DNA of 64,000 nucleotides, from contig CAMFIE010000001.1 in NCBI GenBank assembly GCA_945952315.1, positions 248,001 to 312,000 of the forward strand. The letters run 5' to 3'. Shown piece by piece: positions 25,033 to 35,638 of this stretch. Numbering within the stretch: the first letter of the stretch is position 1; each line of letters starts with the position of its first letter. A program made the position numbers and the translations under genes. Under the pieces are notes generated by a model. It made no database searches and had not been told where the DNA came from. It saw only the letters and a list, made by a program, of their open reading frames with translations. This DNA is from an uncultured Rhizobium sp. (lineage in GTDB: Bacteria > Pseudomonadota > Alphaproteobacteria > Rhizobiales > Rhizobiaceae).

Positions 25033-25688
25033 GTGCGGAAAATCCTTGTCTTTTGAAATTCGTGCTGCATGGAGGCGATATCGGCAAGAAGGCACGCACC
25101 GCCAAGATCATCAAGGGTTGCCTGTCCCGCGCGGATTGCCGTTTCCTTGAGAACCGGCACCAGTGCCGCGAGTACGGAAAGCCCGGCCTTCTGGCCGATC
25201 GGCACCAGCCGTACCGCAACCGAGACCAGCACGGCGGCATAGGACTGAAGATAGGCCAGCAGCAGTGGTGTCTTTTCTATTCCGGCGGCAAGTCCGGCAG
25301 CAGCAACCGCGACTGGATAGGCCACCTCTCCGTCAGGCAGGGGAAAGGTGACAAAGGCACCGGCCGCCTCGCGGAAGCTCGCGCCAAGGGCCGTGCTTTC
25401 CAGATGCCGCTCGGCAGAGGCCGAAAGCGAAAGCGCCAGCGCGTTGATTTGATCGGTCGTGGCTGCCGTTGCATTTGCAATCAGTACGGCGTCATTCCAG
25501 CCGGAACCCTGGGTCACCAGATCGATGATCCAGCCCTGCAGGCTCTCCGCGTCATGGATACTGCCTGTTGCAATCGCCGTCTCAAGCCCGTGCGAATAGG
25601 CGAAAGACCCTGTCGGAAAGGCAGGCGACATCCAGTTGAGAAGCAGCAGCAGCCCTTCGCCCTCAATCGCTGTGGCCGTCGTCGTCAT
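25029..25688 (-). CDS. ureF: Urease accessory protein UreF
   Basis: 219-residue helical chaperone that gates UreG GTPase activity on the urease apoprotein. Recognisable blocks: [24 protein letters not shown] at the N-terminus and [13 protein letters not shown]. Start chosen at [10 protein letters not shown] (25688), 26 bases inside the end of ureE; the frame continues upstream but only over the ureE His-rich tail. Confidence 0.92.
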   Translation of the reverse strand: MTTTATAIEGEGLLLLLNWMSPAFPTGSFAYSHGLETAIATGSIHDAESLQGWIIDLVTQGSGWNDAVLIANATAATTDQINALALSLSASAERHLESTALGASFREAAGAFVTFPLPDGEVAYPVAVAAAGLAAGIEKTPLLLAYLQSYAAVLVSVAVRLVPIGQKAGLSVLAALVPVLKETAIRAGQATLDDLGGACLLADIASMQHEFQKTRIFRT

Positions 25689-26223
25689 GCGGTCTGTCCG
25701 GCGAATGGCTGTGTCCGTGGCTGTGACCATGTCCGCCGTGGGAATGCCCATGGGTCTCTGTCAGCGAATAGCTGTGCTCGAAGCCGACATCGTGGGCATA
25801 GGCGCCGTTTTCCGGCGTGAATGTCTCGCGTATGTCACGGATGCGGGCACCCTGATGCTCCAGCATATGGGCGATCACGTGATCGGGGCGGATGAGGATG
25901 CGGTTTTCCTCGATCTGCGCTTCCAGATGCCGATTGCCGATATGCCAGGCAAGGGCAAGAAGTGCGACCGGTGAGGCGGCGGTGATTTCGATCAGGTCCT
26001 CGCGCGCGGCCTGGATTTCAACCTGCGAGCCGTCCTCCAAAACCAGCCGGTCGCCATTGGCAAGCTGTACTGCCTTTTCCAGATCGACCAGCACATGGCT
26101 GCCGTCGTTCAGTTGCAGGCGCTTGCGCCGGATATGCCGGTCCTGTGCGTCAAGGGTGAGGCGGTGTCCGGCGGGGCCCTGGGCTTCGGCGGCCTTGATG
26201 TGGGAGATTGCTTTCAATGTCAT
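25663..26223 (-). CDS. ureE: Urease accessory nickel metallochaperone UreE
   Basis: 186 residues: N-terminal UreE domain, C-terminal domain with the nickel-site GNRHLEAQ and IRPDHVIAHMLEHQG, and a histidine-rich tail (GHSHGGHGHSHGHSHS then HDDDGHSD) that would store or deliver nickel. Start at MTLKAISHIK (26223), 2 bp after ureC. The tail coding sequence overlaps the beginning of ureF. Confidence 0.94.
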   Translation of the reverse strand: MTLKAISHIKAAEAQGPAGHRLTLDAQDRHIRRKRLQLNDGSHVLVDLEKAVQLANGDRLVLEDGSQVEIQAAREDLIEITAASPVALLALAWHIGNRHLEAQIEENRILIRPDHVIAHMLEHQGARIRDIRETFTPENGAYAHDVGFEHSYSLTETHGHSHGGHGHSHGHSHSPDRPHDDDGHSD

Positions 26224-26225
26224 GA

Positions 26226-27929
<1,704 letters not shown>

Positions 27930-27930
27930 C

Positions 27931-28236
27931 TCAGAGCGCTCCCATGATCTTCTGCTGGAACCCATAGACATGGCGCTTGCCACCGAGCGGCACCAGCGTG
28001 ACCTCGCGACGCTGGCCGGGTTCAAAACGCACGGCTGTGCCCGCCGCGATATCGAGACGCTTGCCGCGGGCGGCGGCGCGGTCGAAGCTCAGCGCCTCGT
28101 TCACCTCGAAGAAGTGATAATGCGAGCCGACCTGCACCGGGCGGTCGCCGGTGTTGGCGACCATGATCGTGGTCTTTGGCGCACCTGCATTCAGTTCGAT
28201 TTCGCCATCAGGCGTGATGATTTCGCCGGGGATCAT
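27931..28236 (-). CDS. ureB: Urease beta subunit UreB
   Basis: 101-residue structural subunit: [16 protein letters not shown] start, [21 protein letters not shown] and the [10 protein letters not shown] block. Separate from UreA, as in rhizobia, rather than fused as in Helicobacter. Confidence 0.97.
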   Translation of the reverse strand: MIPGEIITPDGEIELNAGAPKTTIMVANTGDRPVQVGSHYHFFEVNEALSFDRAAARGKRLDIAAGTAVRFEPGQRREVTLVPLGGKRHVYGFQQKIMGAL

Positions 28237-28248
28237 GAGTGGCCTCCT

Positions 28249-28551
28249 TCAGCGGATCGGATGATGAACGGTGACGAGCTTGGTGCCATCGGGAAAGGTT
28301 GCTTCCACCTGCACCTCGGGGATCATTTCCGCGATACCCGGCATTACCTGCTCGCGGCTCACCACATGGGCGGCCTCTTCCATCAGGTCAGCGACCGAGC
28401 GACCGTCGCGCGCGCCTTCGACGACGAAATCGGTGATCAGCGCAATCGCCTCGGGGAAGTTGAGCTTCACGCCCCGCTCCAGCCTGCGGCGGGCAACGAT
28501 GGCCGCCATGGCCACCAGCAATTTGTCTTTTTCACGGGGAGAAAGCTGCAT
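28249..28551 (-). CDS. ureA: Urease gamma subunit UreA
   Basis: 100 residues, the standard length: [13 protein letters not shown] start, [25 protein letters not shown] and [21 protein letters not shown] end. Start at 28551 follows ureD by 7 bp with GAGGA. The in-frame extension upstream overlaps ureD and is not part of the protein. Confidence 0.97.
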   Translation of the reverse strand: MQLSPREKDKLLVAMAAIVARRRLERGVKLNFPEAIALITDFVVEGARDGRSVADLMEEAAHVVSREQVMPGIAEMIPEVQVEATFPDGTKLVTVHHPIR

Positions 28552-28558
28552 TCTGTCC

Positions 28559-29401
28559 TCAAAGATGCCAGAGGGTCGGAAGAGTGGATTTGGGCAGGAA
28601 GAGTGGCAAAAGGGTCGCGAGACGCTTGCGCAGCGCATAGCCGTCTTCTGCCAGAAGACGAAGCACGAGACGGCCGTTCCAGGCGGAAACACCACCCGTT
28701 TCGCCAAGGAGCGGCTGGCAGCGAGCGCCGAGCGCTTCTGCCTCCGGTGCCACGAAAATCAGGGTCGACAATGCGCCGGCCTCACCGAGACTTGCCGAAG
28801 ACCGGGGCAGCGCACCCTCTAGCCTCAAGCGCTCCGAATGGAGCAGTCGGCCCTCGCGACGAATGGTCCAGTTTTCACGGAAGGCAAGCGACTGAATGGT
28901 TTCACCGCTTTCCCGACGGCCAAGAACGGTGGTTTCAAGACCCAGAAAGCGTGCATCTGCCGCAAGATCCACCTCGATTTCGCGGCGAAGGGACGAGCCG
29001 TCGTAAAGAATGGTTTCCTGTGGCAGCCAGTACAATCCCGCGCCGTCCTCAACCCGGTGGCGAACTTCAATCTCTGCCTGCGGTCCAAGTGTGCGGTAGA
29101 CCCGTTCTGCGGCCTGTGATGTCACGATGATCCGGCTTTGCGGCTCCGCTTCGATGGCAATCCGGTAGCGATCCCCCCCGGCAATGCCGCCTGCGGTATT
29201 GATAAGGATCGCATCCTGCGAGCCGGACGGAAGCCTGATTTTCAGAGAACCGGATTCCCGCAGCCGACGAATACCTTTCGCTCCCATTGAAAGTCGGACG
29301 TCACCGCGGGCGCGCTCGGCATGAAACCGGTCGGATGCGGCCAGGGCCGACACGACATCGTCTCCGGTTCTTTCCCTTGCTGCCGCCCGTTTCTGCATCA
29401 T
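28559..29401 (-). CDS. ureD: Urease accessory protein UreD (UreH)
   Basis: 280-residue scaffold chaperone that recruits UreF/UreG to urease. Motifs: [42 protein letters not shown]. Start uncertain among 29401, 29398 (two adjacent ATGs) and a TTG at 29434; the ribosome site is weak in all. First gene of the operon; the 163-bp upstream gap must carry the promoter, and I saw no exact sigma-54 site there. Confidence 0.92.
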   Translation of the reverse strand: MMQKRAAARERTGDDVVSALAASDRFHAERARGDVRLSMGAKGIRRLRESGSLKIRLPSGSQDAILINTAGGIAGGDRYRIAIEAEPQSRIIVTSQAAERVYRTLGPQAEIEVRHRVEDGAGLYWLPQETILYDGSSLRREIEVDLAADARFLGLETTVLGRRESGETIQSLAFRENWTIRREGRLLHSERLRLEGALPRSSASLGEAGALSTLIFVAPEAEALGARCQPLLGETGGVSAWNGRLVLRLLAEDGYALRKRLATLLPLFLPKSTLPTLWHL

Positions 29402-29564
29402 GATCAAGCGCCCTGCTTCTGCTGCAATGCACAAGTGAGCGCAATTTCAAACGCTTTGCAAGCGGGGCAAGCCGGCCCGCTTTCGCATCAGCGCAATTGC
29501 CAATTGCCAGAAAAACGGCTGTTTTGACGACTTTGCCTGCGTTTTCTCGGAATTCTTTCCGATT

Positions 29565-30620
29565 TCAGGCATGCCCGAGATAGAAAATCCCGGTCAGGAT
29601 GAAGCAACCGATGAAAATCGTCTCGGCAACGACAAGCGTGACGGTTTCGCGTCCCGCTTCAAAAAGATTCTTGAGTGAGGTTTTCATCCCTACGGCGACG
29701 ATGCCTGCGAGCAGTGCCCAGCGGGAAATGTCGAGCCCGAGCGTGCTCACCGGTGCCGGAATGAGGCCGAAGGAGTTGATCGCAGCGAGAATCAGGAAGG
29801 CAACAACGAAGCCGGGAAGCAGGGGAGGGCGCTTGCCCACCTCGTCCTGACCGGCTTCATCCGGTATGTTGCGCAGGATAAGCGAGAAGGTCAGCACCAC
29901 GGGCGCAAGCATGGTTACGCGAATGAGCTTCACCAGCGTAGCGGTTTCACCAGCCACCTGCGAAACGGAAAAGCCTGCCCCGACGACTTGCGCCACATCA
30001 TGGATGGTGCCGCCGAAGAAGATGCCGGTTGCCCGGTCATCAAGCCCAAGCCGATGCGCGATGATCGGATAAAGGATCATCGCAAGCGTCGACAGGACAG
30101 TCACCCCGAGCACGGTGACCAGCAGATTGCGTTCGCCATCCCGGCTTTTCGGCAGCACCGCAGCAATGGCCATAGCGGCTGACGCACCGCAAATTGCGAC
30201 CGAGCCACCGGTGAGCAGCGCGAGCTTCCAGTCGATCTTGAGAAGACGCGCAATCAAGAGGCCGAAAGAGATGGTGAGGATCAATCCGGCGACCAGAAGC
30301 AGGATCGTCTGCGCCCCGAGCTGGATCAGCAGGTCGACACTGATGCGCATGCCGAGAAGGGCAACACCGATGCGCAGGATCTTCTTCGCCGAATATTCGA
30401 TGCCCGCGACGCAGCGGCCTTCTTCCGAAAGGAAGTGAAAGGCGATGCCGAGCAGCAACGCCATCAACATGGCGGGCGCGCCATAATGCTCTGCCAGGAA
30501 CTGTGCGGCCATGGCAACCGCTCCGGTCACCAGAAGTCCCGGGCCGTTCCTGTCGAGGAAACCGTTGATGGCCTTACCGATGCCGGAGGATTTAGCCTCG
30601 TCCCTTGCTGGCTCCGTCAT
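29565..30620 (-). CDS. YeiH/UPF0324-family transporter (putative sulfate/anion exporter)
   Basis: 351-residue integral membrane protein with about ten hydrophobic helices. Family blocks: ALLLGIAFHFL, LRIGVALLGMRIS, LTGGSVAICGASAAMAIAAVLP, IHDVAQVVGAG and TLVKLIRVTMLAPVV. The family is annotated as putative sulfate exporter, but the transported ion is not established for most members. Same strand as the urease operon, 163 bp upstream of ureD, probably independent. Confidence 0.85.
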   Translation of the reverse strand: MTEPARDEAKSSGIGKAINGFLDRNGPGLLVTGAVAMAAQFLAEHYGAPAMLMALLLGIAFHFLSEEGRCVAGIEYSAKKILRIGVALLGMRISVDLLIQLGAQTILLLVAGLILTISFGLLIARLLKIDWKLALLTGGSVAICGASAAMAIAAVLPKSRDGERNLLVTVLGVTVLSTLAMILYPIIAHRLGLDDRATGIFFGGTIHDVAQVVGAGFSVSQVAGETATLVKLIRVTMLAPVVLTFSLILRNIPDEAGQDEVGKRPPLLPGFVVAFLILAAINSFGLIPAPVSTLGLDISRWALLAGIVAVGMKTSLKNLFEAGRETVTLVVAETIFIGCFILTGIFYLGHA

Positions 30621-30723
30621 CTGCCCCTCGTCTGCGTTGCGTTTCAGGCAGAGTAGGGGTAGCGGCGGAACACCGGTGTAGCCAGTTGGTGAGGAATTTC
30701 AGGCCAGATGGTGCCAGAAATGG

Positions 30724-31104
30724 CTAGCTCCGGATCGTGCAGGCCTCGCCGCCGCCAAACAGGCGTGAGCGGGTGAGAAACCGTTTTTCCCGACCATTGT
30801 CGAGCGAGAACATGCCACCTCGGCCGGGCACCACATCGATGATCAGCTGCGTGTGTTTCCAGACGCCGAACTGGCTGCCGCTGATATAGACCGCCACGCC
30901 GCCGATCTCGCCGAGTTTGACATCGGTTTCACCTACCCGAAATTCGGCGGCAGGATAGCACATCGGCGATGATCCGTCGCAGCAACCGCCGGACTGGTGA
31001 AAGAGGATATCGGGATGATCCGCCCGGATTTCCGCAATCAGGCTAAGGGCTGCCTCGGTTGCTGTCACGCGGGGTTCGCCGTTTACGGTTTCACTGATGT
31101 CCAT
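30724..31104 (-). CDS. DUF779 protein linked to aldehyde dehydrogenase
   Basis: 126 residues. Cysteine-rich FHQSGGCCDGSSPMCYP and SGSQFGVWKHTQLIIDVVPGRG match DUF779, a family regularly encoded next to acetaldehyde-type dehydrogenases; function unknown. The start at 31104 has GGAG at good spacing; an ATG at 31116 is an alternative. It follows the aldehyde dehydrogenase gene on the same strand across a strong hairpin, so it is probably transcribed by partial read-through. Confidence 0.85.
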   Translation of the reverse strand: MDISETVNGEPRVTATEAALSLIAEIRADHPDILFHQSGGCCDGSSPMCYPAAEFRVGETDVKLGEIGGVAVYISGSQFGVWKHTQLIIDVVPGRGGMFSLDNGREKRFLTRSRLFGGGEACTIRS

Positions 31105-31125
31105 GATCGGCTCCATCGCTGAAAC

Positions 31126-31156
31126 GGAAAGGCCCGGGCAATTGCCGGGCCTTTCC
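31126..31156 (-). terminator. Strong hairpin between aldehyde dehydrogenase and DUF779 genes
   Basis: Perfect 12-bp arms GGAAAGGCCCGG / CCGGGCCTTTCC around a 7-base loop, 14 bases after the dehydrogenase stop. The following bases on the minus strand (GTTTC) are only weakly T-rich, so it may attenuate expression of the DUF779 gene or stabilise the upstream mRNA. Confidence 0.6.
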
Positions 31157-31170
31157 CTTGCCTGTCTTGC

Positions 31171-32679
31171 TTAGAAGAAGCCAAGTGCATTCGGGCTGTA
31201 GGAAACCAGCATGTTCTTGGTCTGCTGGTAGTGATCGAGCATCATCTTGTGCGTCTCGCGGCCGATGCCGGACTGCTTGTAGCCGCCGAAGGCCGCGTGG
31301 GCCGGGTAGGCATGGTAGCAATTGGTCCAGACGCGGCCTGCCTGAATGTTGCGGCCGAAATTGTAGCAACGGTTCGCATCGCGGCTCCAGACACCCGCAC
31401 CGAGGCCATAGAGCGTGTCATTGGCGATTTCGAGCGCTTCTGCCTCCGTCTTGAAGGTGGTGACGGAAACGACCGGACCGAAGATTTCCTCCTGGAAAAT
31501 CCGCATCTTGTTATGGCCGCGGAAGACGGTCGGCTTGACGTAATAGCCCCCGGCAAGATCGCCACCGAGATCATTGCGCGCACCGCCGGTCAGCACTTCA
31601 GCGCCTTCCTGACGGCCGATATCGAGATAGGCGAGGATCTTTTCCAGCTGTTCGGAGGAGGCCTGTGCGCCAATCATCGTGGCGCTGTCGAGCGGATTGC
31701 CCTGGCGGATTGCTTCCACCCGCTTGATCGCCCGCTCCATGAAGCGGTCATAGATCGATTCCTGGATCAGTGCGCGGCTGGGGCAGGTGCAGACTTCGCC
31801 CTGGTTCAACGCGAACATCGCAAAGCCTTCAAGCGCCTTGTCGAAGAAGGCGTCGTCCTCGTTCATGACGTCAGCGAAGAAGATATTCGGGCTCTTGCCA
31901 CCCAGTTCGAGCGTCACCGGAATGAGGTTCTGGCTGGCATATTGCATGATAAGCCGACCGGTCGAGGTTTCGCCGGTGAAGGCGATCTTGGCAATGCGCG
32001 GGCTGGTCGCAAGCGGCTTGCCCGCCTCAAGGCCGAAACCGTTGACGATGTTGAGAACACCCGGCGGCAGAAGATCGGCGATCAGTTCGGCAAGCACGAG
32101 GATCGATGCGGGCGTCTGCTCGGCAGGCTTCAGCACGACGCAGTTTCCGGCGGCAAGTGCAGGCGCCACTTTCCAGGCTGCCATCAGGATCGGGAAATTC
32201 CACGGAATGATCTGGCCGACGACGCCCAGCGGTTCGTGGAAATGGTAGGCGATCGTGTCATGATCCACTTCACCGATCGTGCCTTCCTGAGCACGGATGC
32301 AGGCGCCGAAATAGCGGAAATGATCGATTGCGAGCGGAATGTCGGCCGCCATGGTTTCGCGGATCGGCTTGCCATTGTCGAAGGTTTCGGCGCGCGCCAG
32401 AAGCTCCAGATTGGCTTCCATCCGGTCGGCGATCTTCAGAAGAATGTTGGAGCGCTCGGTGGTGGAGGTGCGACCCCACTTGTCTTTTGCGGCATGGGCC
32501 GCATCGAGTGCCGCATTGACATCCTGTTCGTCGGAACGGGCGACTTCGCAGATCTTGCCGCCGGTGATCGGCGTGATGTTGTCGAAGTAGCGGCCGTTGA
32601 TCGGTTCCTTCCATTCCCCGCCGATGAAGTTGCCGTAGCGGGTCTTGAAGGGGGATTCGATGATTTTCTGATGCAGCAT
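31171..32679 (-). CDS. NAD-dependent aldehyde dehydrogenase (acetaldehyde type, AldB/ExaC-like)
   Basis: 502-residue class-3-type aldehyde dehydrogenase: [27 protein letters not shown], catalytic Glu in [12 protein letters not shown], catalytic Cys in [12 protein letters not shown], and [14 protein letters not shown]. The CxC at the active site and the [11 protein letters not shown] stretch are typical of AldB/ExaC/AcoD enzymes. Oxidises acetaldehyde or other short aldehydes. Start 32679 follows GGGAGGAA. An AcoR-like activator is encoded just upstream and its putative site lies about 104 bp before the start, so induction by alcohol/aldehyde catabolism is likely. Confidence 0.93.
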   Translation of the reverse strand: MLHQKIIESPFKTRYGNFIGGEWKEPINGRYFDNITPITGGKICEVARSDEQDVNAALDAAHAAKDKWGRTSTTERSNILLKIADRMEANLELLARAETFDNGKPIRETMAADIPLAIDHFRYFGACIRAQEGTIGEVDHDTIAYHFHEPLGVVGQIIPWNFPILMAAWKVAPALAAGNCVVLKPAEQTPASILVLAELIADLLPPGVLNIVNGFGLEAGKPLATSPRIAKIAFTGETSTGRLIMQYASQNLIPVTLELGGKSPNIFFADVMNEDDAFFDKALEGFAMFALNQGEVCTCPSRALIQESIYDRFMERAIKRVEAIRQGNPLDSATMIGAQASSEQLEKILAYLDIGRQEGAEVLTGGARNDLGGDLAGGYYVKPTVFRGHNKMRIFQEEIFGPVVSVTTFKTEAEALEIANDTLYGLGAGVWSRDANRCYNFGRNIQAGRVWTNCYHAYPAHAAFGGYKQSGIGRETHKMMLDHYQQTKNMLVSYSPNALGFF

Positions 32680-32782
32680 GGATGTTCCTCCCGTGGAAAA
32701 AGGTTCGCATGAACCGATGCCGGAAATCTGCCGTCAGAAGGCTCGGGAGGGTAGGGGAGGGGAGCGATACCGCACTGCACAA

Positions 32783-32800
32783 TGTCGCAGTGCTGAGACA
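32783..32800. promoter_or_regulatory. Putative activator site upstream of aldehyde dehydrogenase
   Basis: TGTCGCA-N4-TGAGACA, one mismatch from the perfect TGTCGCA-N4-TGCGACA upstream of the regulator at 33984-34001. It overlaps another 7-bp inverted repeat (GCACTGC at 32772-32778, GCAGTGC at 32787-32793). Located 104-121 bp before the dehydrogenase start, a normal distance for an activator. Confidence 0.6.
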
Positions 32801-32851
32801 GTTTTTGCGGTGATCACGGGTAAAAACAGAATGAGGAACAGGCTCAAATGC

Positions 32852-32878
32852 AAAACGGCGCAGGAAAATGCGCCGTTT
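32852..32878 (-). terminator. Intrinsic terminator of the GAF-Fis regulator gene
   Basis: 10-bp perfect stem (AAACGGCGCA / TGCGCCGTTT) with a 6-base loop, 28 bases after the regulator stop; on the minus strand it ends in TTTT. It uncouples the regulator from the aldehyde dehydrogenase gene, which then needs its own promoter at 32680-32850. Confidence 0.7.
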
Positions 32879-32905
32879 CAGGAGAGCAGGATTGCATTGT
32901 GGGTA

Positions 32906-33865
32906 TCAATGCATGTTGAGCTTCTTCATCTTTCGGTGAAGCGTGGCACGGCTCATGCCGAGCGCGATTGCAGCCTGCGAGACATTGCCGTTGCTGCGGC
33001 TGAGCGCCCGGCGAAGGGCAGCCCGCTCGGCTTCGTCGAGATCACCGCTTGCCGGCGAGCGCTCCTCGCGAAGCGCATCCGATGCCGGAATGCCGGCCGC
33101 GATCTTGCGGTCATCTAGTTTCAGCGCGATGCGCGCGGCGCGGGTTGCGCCAAGCACCAGATCATCCCGGTCGACGGCGATCAGAGCCGGTGCAGAGGGC
33201 GATGATGTCGGCACCATCAGGAACCGGGCTCCCGGAAAGGCACTGCGGAACAGGTTGATTTCAATCCGCTGGGCAGAATCGCGCACTGCCTGCGCCAGTA
33301 TCGAAATCGTCATTTCGTTCACGTCGTCGCGGCAGGTTGAGATGTCGAGGGCTGCGGCAAGCTGGCCCAGATGATCACGGATCGGCGCGGTCGTGCAACT
33401 CAGCGCGATATTGGCAGCCAGGAAATGCTGGTCGCGATAGATCGTCACCGCCCGCTCATCGGCAATTGCGGTGCCAATGCCATTGGTGCCCATGCTTGCC
33501 TCGGTCCAGACCGAGCCGGTCCACAGGCCAAGGCTCGAGAAGTCTGCATCATCACCGCGCGATCCGCGCCGTTCGAGCGCAATTCCGTTGCGGTCCGTGA
33601 GCAGAAGACAGCAGCCCGCCTTGCCGACGGTGGTAAAGAGACGGTCCAGTTCCTCGACGGAGTCTGCAATCAGCCGGGAGGAGTAGTCAAGGGCGGCCCG
33701 GAACTCCTGCTCGGTCAGACGAAGCGGCGCGCGCTTTTCTTCGGGCGCCAGCCGATGCATGGTCATGCAGCGCCGCCAGGAGGCAACGATGGGCGAACTC
33801 GCCGCCGCAGATTTCTGCTGCGCGGACGAATAGACGTGCTCGACATGCTGAACGAGTTCCTGCAC
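32906..33865 (-). CDS. GAF-domain transcriptional regulator with Fis-type HTH, AcoR-like but lacking the AAA+ domain
   Basis: 319 residues. N-terminal sensor similar to AcoR-family activators (SWRRCMTMHRL, GCCLLLTDRNGIALERRG, SMGTNGIGTAIAD, HFLAANIALSCTTAPIRD), a linker, and a C-terminal Fis helix-turn-helix (LSRSNGNVSQAAIALGMSRATLHRKMKKL). The central sigma-54-activating AAA+ domain (GAFTGA, Walker A) is absent, so it cannot drive sigma-54 open-complex formation and probably works at a sigma-70 promoter or as a repressor. Start: GTG at 33865 with GGGAGGAG three bases upstream; a TTG at 33889 is also open. It sits upstream of the aldehyde dehydrogenase gene it probably controls. Confidence 0.83.
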   Translation of the reverse strand: MQELVQHVEHVYSSAQQKSAAASSPIVASWRRCMTMHRLAPEEKRAPLRLTEQEFRAALDYSSRLIADSVEELDRLFTTVGKAGCCLLLTDRNGIALERRGSRGDDADFSSLGLWTGSVWTEASMGTNGIGTAIADERAVTIYRDQHFLAANIALSCTTAPIRDHLGQLAAALDISTCRDDVNEMTISILAQAVRDSAQRIEINLFRSAFPGARFLMVPTSSPSAPALIAVDRDDLVLGATRAARIALKLDDRKIAAGIPASDALREERSPASGDLDEAERAALRRALSRSNGNVSQAAIALGMSRATLHRKMKKLNMH

Positions 33866-33974
33866 GGGCTCCTCCCAAGAACGCCGCAAAATCTCTCAAG
33901 CGCTGAGAGTGCCGGAAATGGCCGCTGTTTGCAAATGAACCTTCGTGTCGGGGAGGTTTGCGCGTTGGACCCGT

Positions 33975-34010
33975 TTGCGGAAGTGTCGCAGGATTGCGAC
34001 ACTTCCGCAA
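33975..34010. promoter_or_regulatory. 36-bp perfect palindrome upstream of the GAF-Fis regulator
   Basis: Arms of 16 bp (33975-33990 and 33995-34010) around GGAT; the core is TGTCGCA-N4-TGCGACA, flanked by CGGAAG/CTTCCG. The same core, with one mismatch, precedes the aldehyde dehydrogenase gene. It lies 110-145 bp upstream of the GTG start and 27 bp downstream of the FGGY kinase stop. No T-run follows on either strand, which argues for a protein-binding site (autoregulation) over a terminator, though it would also fold in RNA. Confidence 0.7.
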
Positions 34011-34036
34011 GGAAACTGAGGGATCGACCATTTTGG

Positions 34037-35620
34037 CTAGTCGATCGCTGCAAGCTCCTGCCGGTGACGCACAAGCGTCTTGTAGCGACGGTAGTCTCGC
34101 TCGAATGTTGCTGTGCGGGCGGGGTCCGGGTCATGGCGAAGGCGGCCGCCGCTCATCGCGCGCCCGGCGGCGATCATGTCCGTCTCCAGCCCGGCTGCTG
34201 CCGCGGCATTGATGGCCGAGCCGAGCAGCACCGCATCCGTCTTTTCGGCGACGAAAATGGAGCGGCCCGTCACATTTGCATAAAGAGAAACGAGCAGGTT
34301 ATTGCGGGCATGGCCGCCTGCCATGTGCAACCGGTCTATGCTCGCTCCCCGCTCTTCCATGGTTTCCAGAATATGCCGGATGCCGCAGGCCATGCCGACA
34401 GCGGTTCGCCAATAGAGACGACATAGACCGTCGAAAGAGGTGTCGAGGCTCAGTCCCGCAATCGTGGCTGTCGCGCGGGGATCGGCAAGAGGAGAGCGGT
34501 TGCCGAGGAAGTCCGGCAGCACGTCGATGGGCCGCCCGAATCCGTCCCCTTCCATCGCAAGCAACGCGGTGATGCGTTCGAGGATGCGGGCATGCAGCGA
34601 GGCATCTGGGCTGCCTCCGGCGGCATGCATCCGCACCATGTGATCAAGGGCAGAGCCCGCGGCCGACTGGCCCCCTTCCGTCAGCCAGAAGCCCGGCAGG
34701 CCTGTGCTGAAATAGGGTCCCCAGAAACCTGTCATCGCCTCCGGTTGATGACTGAGGCGAATGATGCAGCTCGACGTGCCGGCAACAAGGGCCGCTTGCC
34801 TGCGAAGGTCCTCCGGATTGTCTGCAAACGAGGCGAGCAGACCCGTTGCCCCGGCATATGCATCGATCATGCCGGGCGCCACCTTGCAGCCGCCATCAAG
34901 CCCGAGATCTTCGGCAGCCCGCGGCAGGAGAGTGCCGAGTGCCGTGCCGGGCAGGGTCGCACGCGCAGGAAGAGCCGCTTTCGCAAGAAGATCATCCAGA
35001 CCCGCAAGGTGCAGGAAGTCCCGGTTCCATCCTTCCTCCTTCTGCGCAAGATAGCCCCATTTGGCGGCAAGCGGAGAGGTGGAGCGCGCCTTGGAACCCG
35101 TTGCGCGGAATGTCAGATAGTCGGACAGATCAAAGATCGAAGCGGCATTTTTCCAGCTTTCCGGCAGATTTGCCTTCAGCCAGGACAGTTTGGGGATTGC
35201 CATCTCGGGTGAAAGGCTTCCGCCGGAATGATAGAGGAGCGGATGACCGCTTTCGCTCAACGCCTCTGCCTCCGCGCGCGCGCGATGGTCCATCCAGGCA
35301 ATCGTATCGAACCGGGCGTTTCCGCTGCGGGATACGGTCACCTGTTCATTCCGTTTGCCGCGCACCACCAGCGAGCAGGTGGCATCAAAGGCGATGGCGG
35401 CGATCCGGTCTGCCGGCATTTCCGCCTGGGCAAGCACGGCTTTTACCGACCGGCAGACCGACGACCAGATTTCCTCGCTGTCATATTCGGCAAGCCGCGC
35501 TTCCGGCTGGTAGAGCGTGATTGGAAAGGAAGCGCGCGAAAGCTGAGCGCCGGACCGGTCAAACAGGCCAGCCCTCGCGCTTGCTGTCCCGACATCGACC
35601 GCCACCAGGTGATCACGCAT
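34037..35620 (-). CDS. FGGY-family pentulose kinase (D-ribulokinase type)
   Basis: 527-residue sugar kinase of the ASKHA fold. Phosphate-1 motif VAVDVGTASARAGLFD at the N-terminus, DATCSLVV, catalytic-region APGMIDAYAG, and adenosine-binding HMAGGHARNNLLV near the C-terminus. The wording of these blocks is that of the FGGY pentulose (D-ribulose/xylulose) kinases rather than glycerol kinase. Last gene of the polyol operon: it would phosphorylate the ketose made by SmoS or MtlK from a pentitol. ATG at 35620; the TTG at 35623 is not preferred. Confidence 0.85.
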   Translation of the reverse strand: MRDHLVAVDVGTASARAGLFDRSGAQLSRASFPITLYQPEARLAEYDSEEIWSSVCRSVKAVLAQAEMPADRIAAIAFDATCSLVVRGKRNEQVTVSRSGNARFDTIAWMDHRARAEAEALSESGHPLLYHSGGSLSPEMAIPKLSWLKANLPESWKNAASIFDLSDYLTFRATGSKARSTSPLAAKWGYLAQKEEGWNRDFLHLAGLDDLLAKAALPARATLPGTALGTLLPRAAEDLGLDGGCKVAPGMIDAYAGATGLLASFADNPEDLRRQAALVAGTSSCIIRLSHQPEAMTGFWGPYFSTGLPGFWLTEGGQSAAGSALDHMVRMHAAGGSPDASLHARILERITALLAMEGDGFGRPIDVLPDFLGNRSPLADPRATATIAGLSLDTSFDGLCRLYWRTAVGMACGIRHILETMEERGASIDRLHMAGGHARNNLLVSLYANVTGRSIFVAEKTDAVLLGSAINAAAAAGLETDMIAAGRAMSGGRLRHDPDPARTATFERDYRRYKTLVRHRQELAAID

Positions 35621-35638
35621 CAAAACCGTTCCCGCCTG

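Noticed and set aside
29402-29564. Possible sigma-54 promoter upstream of ureD (TGGCAATTGGCAATTGC on the minus strand)
   Set aside because: The GG and GC elements are 13 rather than 11 bases apart, so it does not fit the -24/-12 spacing; looks like a chance repeat.
31231-32712. 493-codon plus-strand frame opposite the aldehyde dehydrogenase
   Set aside because: Mirror of the dehydrogenase coding sequence; no ribosome site or recognisable motifs.
32906-33865. Sigma-54-dependent activator annotation for the GAF-Fis protein
   Set aside because: The AAA+ domain with Walker A and GAFTGA is missing; only the sensor and Fis HTH are present.
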